A stretch of 13,410 nt of DNA from an uncultured beta proteobacterium. Lineage in GTDB: Bacteria > Pseudomonadota > Gammaproteobacteria > Burkholderiales > Burkholderiaceae_C. Below, piece after piece: positions 7,757 to 13,410 of the stretch (positions within the stretch are counted from its first letter, which is position 1; every line of letters starts with the position of its first letter). The position numbers and the translations under genes were made by a program. Below the pieces are notes generated by a model. The model had not been told where the DNA came from and did not search any database. It was given only the letters and a program-made list of their open reading frames with translations. The stretch spans positions 1 to 13,410 of the forward strand of contig CAILKA010000439.1 in assembly GCA_903834645.1 (NCBI GenBank), in the 5' to 3' direction.

Positions 7757-7780
7757 ATCCGCGCATCAAATTGCGGATTT
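7757..7780 (+). terminator. Possible terminator hairpin after the MFS gene
   Basis: ATCCGC (7757-7762) pairs with GCGGAT (7773-7778) over a 10-base AT-richer loop, with TTT at 7778-7780. It lies 23 bp after the MFS stop in the 124-bp gap before receptor 2. The short stem and large loop make it a weak call; it may equally be a regulatory palindrome for receptor 2. Confidence 0.3.
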
Positions 7781-7844
7781 CCCAGGCACGGCAGGGAGTA
7801 CGGCTTAGGCACGATCACGGCTTCACAAGAAGTTCACCTTCCCC

Positions 7845-7848
7845 GGAG
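7845..7848 (+). promoter_or_regulatory. Ribosome binding site fixing a GTG start for TonB receptor 2
   Basis: GGAG lies 9 bp before GTG 7858, and the signal peptide begins at that codon. The in-frame start at 7753 would add 35 basic residues with no Shine-Dalgarno and no leader character. Confidence 0.7.
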
Positions 7849-7857
7849 TCGAAAAAC

Positions 7858-10785
7858 GTGAATTACAAGCTCAATCTTCTGGCCCTGGCGGCCGTGGCGG
7901 CCTGCAGCCAGGGCCAGGCGCTGGCCCAGGGCACGCAACAGGCGCCCGCTGCCGAGCCGCAGCGCATCGAGGTGACAGGCTCTCTGATCAAGCGCACGGA
8001 CCGCGAAACCCCGGCCCCGGTGGACGTCATCACCCGCGAGGACATCATCCGGTCGGGCTACGCCACGGTGGAGGAGTACATCAAGAGCCGGGGCTACGTG
8101 GACGCCTCCTCCATCCAGGACGGCTACGGCACGGGCTTCGTGTCGGGCGTGTCGACGATCTCGCTGCGCGGCTTCGGCTCGCAAGGCACCCTCGTGCTGA
8201 TCAACGGCCGACGCGTGGCGCCTGTGGGGGCGGTGGACATCAACTTCGGCCGCGGCTCGCTCGTCAGCGTCAACACGATCCCGCAAGGCGCCATCGATCG
8301 CGTGGAGATGCTCAAGGACGGCGCCTCCGCCCTGTACGGGTCAGACGCGATGGCCGGCGTCGTCAACTACATCCTGCGCCGCGAGTACAACGGCCTGGAG
8401 GCCTCGGCGAGCACGAGCGCCAACGAGTGGGGGGCCGGTGCGATCTCGCGCGGCAGCGTCACCTTCGGCTTCGGCAACCTCGACAAGCAGCGCTTCAACG
8501 TCTACGGGGGCATGGAGGTCCAGCGCCGTGACTCCGTCATGGCCAGCGATCTGAAGAACCTGGGCGATCTCCCGGGCTACCAGAAGTTCCTCACCGATTT
8601 CGGCAGCCTCGAGCGCTTCTCGGCCAACAGTGTCGCGTCCTTCTACGGCAACTACTACCAGGTGCCGACCTCCCTGACCACGACGACGGCCAACACCTCG
8701 GGCCCGCTGTTCCTCGGCGCAATGCCCGGCTGCCCGGACAGCCGCACCGTGGGCAAGGGTGTGCCCAACCGGCTGCCCGGGTTCTCGCCCACGACGGTGA
8801 GCTTTCCCACCGGCATGTGCCGCACCTTCCTGGACGACTACCTGGAGTACGTCGCAGGCCAGGAACGGATGAACGGCTCGGTGCGCGCGACCTTCGCGCT
8901 CACCCCCACCACTACCGTCTACGCCGACCTCATGGTCTCGCAGACCAAGACCACCGAGAAGCTCTCGCCCTACGCGCTCACGACGAGCCTCGTCACCTCC
9001 GCCGCCCCGACGGCCGTGACGTGGCCCAAGGTGGACGGCACGTTACTGCGCCAGAACGCCATCATCCTGCCGGTGGGCCACCCCGACAACCCGACCAATG
9101 GCACGGCCGGTGCGCGCCCCGTGCAGTTGCTGTACCGCTTCGAGGACGTTCCTCAAGCGTCCCTGTCCAATCTGAACACGCTGCGCTTCGTGGCCGGCGT
9201 CCAGGGCACCTGGGGCGAGTGGGACTTTGACTCGGCCGTGCTGCTCAGCCAGCAGAAGAACGAGTCGATCCGCACCAACCGCATCCGCTCCTCGCTGCTG
9301 AACAAGGCGATCGCAGGCACGAGCCTGTACCGCTTCGGCAAGGCCAACGACGCTGCCGCGATCGCCGCCATCTCCACCGATGCGGTGAACAATGGCGACT
9401 CCTCCATCGTGTCGCTGGATGTGCGCGCCACGCGCGAGCTCTTCTCGATGCGCGGCGGCCGTGCCGCCATCGCGGTGGGTGCGGAGATCCGGCGCGAAGA
9501 GCTCGAATCCATTCCGGACGCGAACTACCAGAGCGGCGACTACATCGGCCTGGTGGCCAACGGCACCTCGGGCAGCCGCGACTCGATGGCGGCCTATGCC
9601 GAGCTGCGCCTGCCGCTGCTCAAGACGCTGGAAGCCCAGGCCGCCTTGCGCACGGAGAACTACTCCGACTTCGGTGGCGCCACCACCGGCAAGCTCGGCT
9701 TCAAGTGGGATGCGGTGCCCTCCGTCCTGGCACTGCGCGGCACGGCTGCCACGGGCTTCCCGGCGCCCTCGATCTCGCAGATCAGCAACTCGTTCCTGCT
9801 GTCGTTCCACACCTCGTCGGTGCGTGTGTTCGACGGCCTGCGCTGCGACACCAGCAACCCGGCCAACCCGGTCAGCCGTTCGGTGCCCCCGGTGGTGCGG
9901 GACTGCAACGTGCTCGGCTTCGGATCGGTGCCGGTGGGCCAGAACCCGGGCAGCCTGCCCACGGTGGTGAGCGCCAACCCCAACCTGAAGCCCGAGACCT
10001 CGAAGTCGATGACGCTGGGCCTGGTGCTCAACCCGACCAAGGACATCGACCTGGCAGTCGATGGCTGGTACTTCGAGCGCAACAACGAGATCCGGGTCCA
10101 GCGCGGCCAGGACATCATGGACGCCTACAACGCCAGCCCGGCGGCCAACGCGCAGTACGTGCTGCGTGACCCGAACCCGGCCACCTGGCTGCCTGGCGTG
10201 GCCAACAGCGGCCCGATCGTCGCGCTCATCCGCCAGTACGGGAACTTCAACTACACCAAGACTGCCGGCATCGACTACGACCTGAACGTCCGCTTCCCCA
10301 AGACGGACCGCGGCCAGCTGTCGTTCAACCTGACGGGCACCTACACGAGCCGCTTCAGCCAGCAGGTGCTCGCGGGCACCACCCCGAGCGAGTATGTCGG
10401 CACGGCCATCGTCGTCGAGACGCCCAAGACCAAGGGTTCGCTGCGGGCCCAGTGGGCAGCCACGTCCTGGACTGCCTGGGCACGCTACAACCACATCGAC
10501 GGCATGGCCGTGAGCGGCACCGCAGGCTGCTCCGTAGCCACCTCGGGCTCCAACCTCTTCCTGCGCCAGAACAACCTGTGCGGCCTGGGCAAGGAGGCGT
10601 CGGTGGATGTGGGCATGAGCTACCGCGGCATCAAGAACCTGACGCTGGCTGCTGCCGTGCTGAACGTGGACAACTCGTACAGCCGCTCGGTCCAGGTGCC
10701 GTCGCTCTTCACCTTCTGGGACAGCGGGTTGCCCGCGCAGATGGGCCGGCGCTACTCGGTGAGCGCGAACTACAAGTTCTACTGA
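7858..10785 (+). CDS. Large TonB-dependent outer-membrane receptor 2
   Basis: Seen: 975 residues from a GTG start. The leader NYKLNLLALAAVAA ends near QALAQ (19-24). RIEVTGSLIKR at 36-46 is the TonB-box region; the plug runs from about 50 to 178 with APVDVITREDI, ISLRGFGSQGTLVLINGRRV and IDRVEMLKDGASALYGSDAMAGVVNYI, all well conserved. The barrel follows, ending RRYSVSANYKFY. Six mature cysteines fall in three near pairs (292/321, 663/683, 891/908), likely loop disulfides. It has no STN domain. The 950-1000 residue size with the SLIKR motif is typical of receptors of Xanthomonas/Shewanella type, often linked to oligosaccharide or peptide uptake, and is clearly a different subfamily from receptor 1. 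It is 124 bp downstream of the MFS gene in the same direction, so co-expression is possible. Ligand unknown. Confidence 0.95.
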   Translation: MNYKLNLLALAAVAACSQGQALAQGTQQAPAAEPQRIEVTGSLIKRTDRETPAPVDVITREDIIRSGYATVEEYIKSRGYVDASSIQDGYGTGFVSGVSTISLRGFGSQGTLVLINGRRVAPVGAVDINFGRGSLVSVNTIPQGAIDRVEMLKDGASALYGSDAMAGVVNYILRREYNGLEASASTSANEWGAGAISRGSVTFGFGNLDKQRFNVYGGMEVQRRDSVMASDLKNLGDLPGYQKFLTDFGSLERFSANSVASFYGNYYQVPTSLTTTTANTSGPLFLGAMPGCPDSRTVGKGVPNRLPGFSPTTVSFPTGMCRTFLDDYLEYVAGQERMNGSVRATFALTPTTTVYADLMVSQTKTTEKLSPYALTTSLVTSAAPTAVTWPKVDGTLLRQNAIILPVGHPDNPTNGTAGARPVQLLYRFEDVPQASLSNLNTLRFVAGVQGTWGEWDFDSAVLLSQQKNESIRTNRIRSSLLNKAIAGTSLYRFGKANDAAAIAAISTDAVNNGDSSIVSLDVRATRELFSMRGGRAAIAVGAEIRREELESIPDANYQSGDYIGLVANGTSGSRDSMAAYAELRLPLLKTLEAQAALRTENYSDFGGATTGKLGFKWDAVPSVLALRGTAATGFPAPSISQISNSFLLSFHTSSVRVFDGLRCDTSNPANPVSRSVPPVVRDCNVLGFGSVPVGQNPGSLPTVVSANPNLKPETSKSMTLGLVLNPTKDIDLAVDGWYFERNNEIRVQRGQDIMDAYNASPAANAQYVLRDPNPATWLPGVANSGPIVALIRQYGNFNYTKTAGIDYDLNVRFPKTDRGQLSFNLTGTYTSRFSQQVLAGTTPSEYVGTAIVVETPKTKGSLRAQWAATSWTAWARYNHIDGMAVSGTAGCSVATSGSNLFLRQNNLCGLGKEASVDVGMSYRGIKNLTLAAAVLNVDNSYSRSVQVPSLFTFWDSGLPAQMGRRYSVSANYKFY

Positions 10786-10805
10786 TCCGTCCGCATCCCT
10801 GCATG

Positions 10806-10837
10806 ACGGGCCGCCGGGGCTTCCCGGCGGCCCGTTT
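10806..10837 (+). terminator. Strong intrinsic terminator after TonB receptor 2
   Basis: A perfect 13-bp GC-rich stem, 10806-10818 paired with 10823-10835, closes on a GCTT loop and is followed by TTTCC. It starts 20 bp after the receptor stop codon in the 73-bp convergent gap. The T tract is short, but stem strength and placement are convincing. No T tract follows on the opposite strand. Confidence 0.8.
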
Positions 10838-10858
10838 CCATTGGGCGAGCGCCTGCGC

Positions 10859-11911
10859 TCAGGGCCTGCCGAGACAGGCCTGCCAGCCCCCGCGCTCGAA
10901 GGTCGACTTGTCGCACCAGGCTGCCACGGGGTAGTAGTCTCCCATTACGCGCTGCACCGCCGGCCCGGGAGCCTGGATGACGCTGCGCCGGGGCACGTCG
11001 GGCAGCACGAGGTCGAACACCGCATCCGGGTGCACGCAGCTGGAGGGGCAGCCCTTGACGACCTGCTGGATCGAGTGGGGGAAGGAGTCCGTCGCAAGCA
11101 GGTGGCGAAAGAACACGAGCTTCGGATACTGCTCGTCGCCCCAGGGCAGCCAGTTCACGCCAGGTCGCAGCCACTCGGGCCTTGTGAGGTCATCGCTGAT
11201 CACCACCGTGAACCAGCCGCCCTCGATGCGCGCCGTGAGGTCGGACACGCAACGCATGGCGGGCACGGGCAGTGCGAAGTCGTTGTTGCACAGCGACCAG
11301 TAGCGCACGTCCTCACCACGCGCACCACGCCGCATCCCGGGGCCGCCGCTGCGAGGGCCGTCGGGCGTCTGGGGCGCCCTGGCCCGGATCACGACGACGC
11401 GGCCGCTCTGGTAGGGGCCGGGTGCGCTCATGATGTACTTGTTGTCCGGGTTGGGCAGCAGCAGCATCGGCGGCACCCGCGGCGGCGTGAACCACAGCCG
11501 GCCGCGGGGCGGGTCGTCGTCGAAGGAGATCACGGGCAGCGGCACGCCGCCGCTGAGCGCCAGGCCCGACAGGCTCGCATCCGGCGCCGGCCCGTAGATG
11601 CGCAGCATCACCCACGCGTCGTTGGCGGTCACCGGAATGCCGTTGGCAGCCCCCGAGACCGCGGCATCGCGCGACACCCTTACCGTGTAGGCATCGGCGC
11701 CGGCGCGGTCGGGGGCGATCGTCGCGTCGTGCCGACTACCCGAGGTATCCACCGGCCGACCGTTCGCATCCCCACTGTAGGCCACGATGGAGAAGTAGCG
11801 CGCGTTCGGATAGCGGCCCTGGATCTTCATCGTGCGGTACGCCTTCGGAAAGGGCATGGTCCAGTAGCGAGCCGCATCGTCGCGCCTCTTGGTATCCCCT
11901 GATTGGCACAA
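10859..11911 (-). CDS. Uncharacterised protein, apparently lacking its export signal
   Basis: Seen: an open frame of 350 codons beginning at a TTG (11911) with no Shine-Dalgarno; an in-frame TGA lies 8 codons further upstream. The N-terminal part contains DDAARYWTMPFPKAYRTM and GRYPNARYFSIVAYSGD, resembling uncharacterised exported proteins that carry a signal peptide just before this point. The middle holds GVPLPVISFDDDPP and the proline-rich TPPRVPPMLLLPNPDNKY; the C-terminal third has several cysteines (CNNDFALPVPAMRC, CPSSCVHPD, WCDKS, ACLGRP) consistent with disulfides in a periplasmic protein. Inference: originally secreted, and the N terminus has been lost, since only 49 bp separate it from the divergent cupin start, too little for a leader plus promoters. 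Function unknown; I cannot name a catalytic motif. It may be a pseudogene or an expressed cytoplasmic remnant. It converges on receptor 2. Confidence 0.65.
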   Translation of the reverse strand: MCQSGDTKRRDDAARYWTMPFPKAYRTMKIQGRYPNARYFSIVAYSGDANGRPVDTSGSRHDATIAPDRAGADAYTVRVSRDAAVSGAANGIPVTANDAWVMLRIYGPAPDASLSGLALSGGVPLPVISFDDDPPRGRLWFTPPRVPPMLLLPNPDNKYIMSAPGPYQSGRVVVIRARAPQTPDGPRSGGPGMRRGARGEDVRYWSLCNNDFALPVPAMRCVSDLTARIEGGWFTVVISDDLTRPEWLRPGVNWLPWGDEQYPKLVFFRHLLATDSFPHSIQQVVKGCPSSCVHPDAVFDLVLPDVPRRSVIQAPGPAVQRVMGDYYPVAAWCDKSTFERGGWQACLGRP

Positions 11912-11960
11912 GCGCGGCGCGTTGCGACAACCTCACCGACCGAATCCTCCTGAGGGCCCC

Positions 11961-12455
11961 ATGCCACGCACCGCACCGATCACCGACGCGAACCCCACCG
12001 TGGCCGAGATGGAAGCCCGCGTGGCGCGCTTTCAGGCGCTGCAGCCGACGGACGACTACGTCGACGCGGGCATTCCGGGCTGCGAGCGCACCACGTGGCG
12101 CGTGCTGGGCGAGCAGCCCGCTGCACCGCTGCAGGCCGAGGACTTCCACATGAACCTCGTGCGCTGCGAGCCCGGCCGCTGCGCGCCACTGCACAACCAC
12201 CTGACGCTGTAGGTGTTCGTCGCACTTACCGGGCGCTGGGAAGTGTTCTGGGGCCCCGAAGGCGTGCGAAGCCTCGTGCTCGAGCCCTTCGACACCGTGA
12301 GCATCCCGCCCGGGGTCTCGCGCGGCTTTCGCAACATTGCCAGCGAGCCCGCGGTGCTGCTGGGCATCGCCAACGGCCGGGATCCCGGCCACATCAACTG
12401 GCCGGAATCGGTGCGCGCGGCCGCGCGCGCGGCGGGTGTGCAGCTGCCGGGCTGA
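11961..12455 (+). pseudogene. Cupin-domain protein interrupted by an in-frame amber codon
   Basis: Seen: a frame of 165 codons from ATG 11961, with GAGG 5 bp upstream, to TGA 12453-12455. TAG at 12210-12212 (codon 84) breaks it, and the same frame continues without shift. Cupin motif 1 (G-x5-H-x-H-x3-E-x6-G) is G72, H78, H80, stop 84, G91, so the stop stands precisely at the metal-binding Glu; GAG to TAG is one change. Motif 2 reads IPPGVSRGFRN with Arg where many cupins have His. The C terminus (GIANGRDPGHINWPESV) is intact. Known: cupins are small beta-barrel metalloenzymes or binding proteins, including dioxygenases and isomerases. A restart at GTG 12213 lacks a Shine-Dalgarno and would give half a barrel. 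Inference: recent pseudogene or a sequence error; nonsense suppression is less likely. Confidence 0.85.
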
Positions 12456-12470
12456 GCGCCCCTGAGCCGC

Positions 12471-12851
12471 TCAGGGCTCTTCTTCGGGTGCGAAGTCCAG
12501 CTCCACCCGCGCCCCGTTGGGGTCGAAGCTGAAGAGCTGCCAGGTGCCGGCACCGCGCTGGCGCCGCAGGTCATAGGGCACGCCCTTCTCCTCGAAGCGC
12601 GCCTTCACGGCACGCAGGTCGCGCGCCGTGAAGGCCATGTGGTCGATGACGCCCGTGCGCGGCTCGGGCATCGGACGGTCCCAGTAGATGTGCAGCACGG
12701 CCTGGCTCGAGCCAGGCGGGTACAGCCACGCCCCGGGAAAGCCCAGATCCGGCCGCGCGCCCTCCTGCAGACCCAGCAGACCGCAGTAGAAATCGAGCGT
12801 GCGTGCACGGTCCTCGGCCGTGATGGTGAAATGGTTCATGCCTTCGATCAT
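12471..12851 (-). CDS. VOC-family (glyoxalase/dioxygenase fold) protein 2, metal site intact
   Basis: Seen: 126 residues from ATG 12851, preceded by AGGA at 7 bp. A second ATG at 12839 has only a poorly spaced site. MNHFTITAEDRARTLDFYCGLLGL starts module one; GVIDHMAFTARDLRAVKARFEEKG starts module two; FSFDPNGARVELDF ends it. Candidate metal ligands are His7, His54 (VLHIYW), His71 (DHMAF) and Glu117 (RVELDF), spaced as in glyoxalase I-like and extradiol-type VOC enzymes. Known: such proteins act on glutathione hemithioacetals, catechols or related compounds, or confer fosfomycin/bleomycin resistance. Inference: a real metalloenzyme of unknown substrate. It lies 42 bp downstream of the oxidoreductase gene on the same strand and is probably co-transcribed. 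It converges on the cupin, 15 bp apart. Confidence 0.9.
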   Translation of the reverse strand: MIEGMNHFTITAEDRARTLDFYCGLLGLQEGARPDLGFPGAWLYPPGSSQAVLHIYWDRPMPEPRTGVIDHMAFTARDLRAVKARFEEKGVPYDLRRQRGAGTWQLFSFDPNGARVELDFAPEEEP

Positions 12852-12893
12852 GGTCCGATCCTACGCGCTTGCCAGGGCCGCTGCGCCCCACCC

Positions 12894-13410
12894 TCAAGCC
12901 ACGAGCACGAGCGCGCCCGTGGTTCGGCGCGACTCCAGGCGTTCGTGCGCGGCCGCTGCCGCGGACAGTGCGTGGCGCTCGATGGGTGGCAGCTGGATCG
13001 TGCCATCACCCAGCGCCGCCCACACGCGGGCGGCGCGCTCGGCCAGCCGCTCGCGCGTGGGCACGTAGGCGAAGGCCACCGGGCGCGAGAAGGTGGCCGA
13101 CTTCGTCACCAGCAGGTCGGGCGAGATCGGCTGCAGCGGCCCACTGGCCTGGCCGAGGCTGATCCAGTGCCCGCAAGGCGCCAGCGCCGCGAAGTTCTCC
13201 TCGCGCGCCGCGTCGCCCAGGCCGTCGACGATCACGTCGGCACCATCTCCAAAGAGTCGCCGCACGGCTTCCGCGAACCGGTAATCCCGGGTCACGATCA
13301 CGTGCTCGCAGCCGTGCTCGCGCGCCAAGCGCGCCTTCTCCTCGCTCGAGACGGTTCCCACCACGCGCGCCCCGAGCCGGCGTGCCCAGCCGCACAGCAG
13401 CAGCCCCACG
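12894..13410 (-). CDS. Zinc-independent MDR / quinone oxidoreductase-like protein, partial
   Basis: Seen: the C-terminal 172 residues; the reading frame continues past the right edge, so the start and N-terminal catalytic domain are missing. The visible part begins within the Rossmann glycine motif (VGLLLCGWARRLGARVVGTVSSEEKARLA) and contains GADVIVDGLGDAAREENFAALAPCGHWISLGQASGPLQPI, then ATFSRPVAFAYVPTRERLAERA and a C-terminal RTTGALVLVA. This order and the RP...Y..TRE segment match the NADPH:quinone oxidoreductase (QOR) branch of the medium-chain dehydrogenase/reductase family. Known: QOR enzymes reduce quinones or activated alkenes with NADPH in the cytoplasm. Inference: first visible gene of a minus-strand operon with VOC protein 2. 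Confidence 0.88.
   Translation of the reverse strand, partial: VGLLLCGWARRLGARVVGTVSSEEKARLAREHGCEHVIVTRDYRFAEAVRRLFGDGADVIVDGLGDAAREENFAALAPCGHWISLGQASGPLQPISPDLLVTKSATFSRPVAFAYVPTRERLAERAARVWAALGDGTIQLPPIERHALSAAAAAHERLESRRTTGALVLVA

Noticed and set aside
6399..7769. Minus-strand frame of 456 codons opposite the MFS gene
   Set aside because: His/Gln/Arg-rich antisense shadow, while the plus frame has clear membrane helices.
7821..7838. CTTC/GAAG mini-palindrome and repeated TTCAC before receptor 2
   Set aside because: Too short to distinguish from chance in this gap.
9043..10494. Minus-strand open frame of 483 codons opposite receptor 2
   Set aside because: Composition typical of antisense to a GC-rich gene; no recognisable protein features.
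11889..11960. Earlier TTG start for the cupin
   Set aside because: Adds 24 residues unlike the family and overlaps the divergent gene; ATG 11961 has a GAGG at suitable distance.
12213..12455. Separate 80-residue protein starting at GTG after the amber codon
   Set aside because: No Shine-Dalgarno and half a cupin barrel; better read as the 3' part of one interrupted gene.
1..13410. CRISPR array, tRNA, transposon ends, phage or defence genes
   Set aside because: No repeat-spacer periodicity, cloverleaf, terminal inverted repeats with transposase, or defence domains were seen on either strand.

Overview
The window is very GC-rich, densely packed, Gram-negative chromosomal DNA. The strong G/C third-position bias, two TonB-dependent outer-membrane receptors, a Tat-type leader and short gene gaps suggest a betaproteobacterium of the Burkholderiales (Rubrivivax/Leptothrix/Ideonella-like). 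This is a judgement from composition and gene style, not a database result. No tRNA, rRNA, CRISPR array, insertion sequence, phage gene or recognisable defence system was seen.

Layout, left to right. (1) 11-1528 (+): exported GHL10/DUF187-type glycosidase-like protein with a twin-arginine leader. (2) 1579-2541 (-): LysR regulator, divergent from (3) 2693-5227 (+): TonB-dependent receptor 1; the 151 bp between them carries a TCCG-AAA-CGGA palindrome. (4) 6306-5277 (-): nitroreductase-family protein followed by a VOC (glyoxalase-fold) protein, a likely two-gene operon convergent with receptor 1. (5) 6417-7733 (+): AmpG-like (PAT family) MFS permease, divergent from the nitroreductase; the gap holds a perfect 10-bp inverted repeat. 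(6) 7858-10785 (+): large TonB-dependent receptor 2 with a GTG start, closed by a strong 13-bp hairpin terminator. (7) 11911-10859 (-): uncharacterised protein that appears to have lost its N-terminal export signal. (8) 11961-12455 (+): cupin gene interrupted by an in-frame amber codon exactly at the metal-ligand glutamate. (9) 12851-12471 (-): second VOC protein, downstream of (10) an MDR/quinone-oxidoreductase gene that runs off the right edge.

How they may work together: receptor 1 with its divergent LysR regulator looks like a substrate-responsive uptake module. The VOC, nitroreductase, cupin and quinone-oxidoreductase genes are small redox or ring-modifying enzyme types common in detoxification and aromatic catabolism. 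Receptor 2 and the AmpG-like permease could carry a ligand across the outer and inner membranes in turn. This joint role is inference; no pathway-defining enzyme is visible. The DigH-like glycosidase plus AmpG-like permease could instead point to peptidoglycan turnover.

The most solid unusual observation is the decaying divergent pair at 10.86-12.46 kb: a leaderless TTG-start frame facing a cupin with a nonsense codon in its first metal-binding motif.
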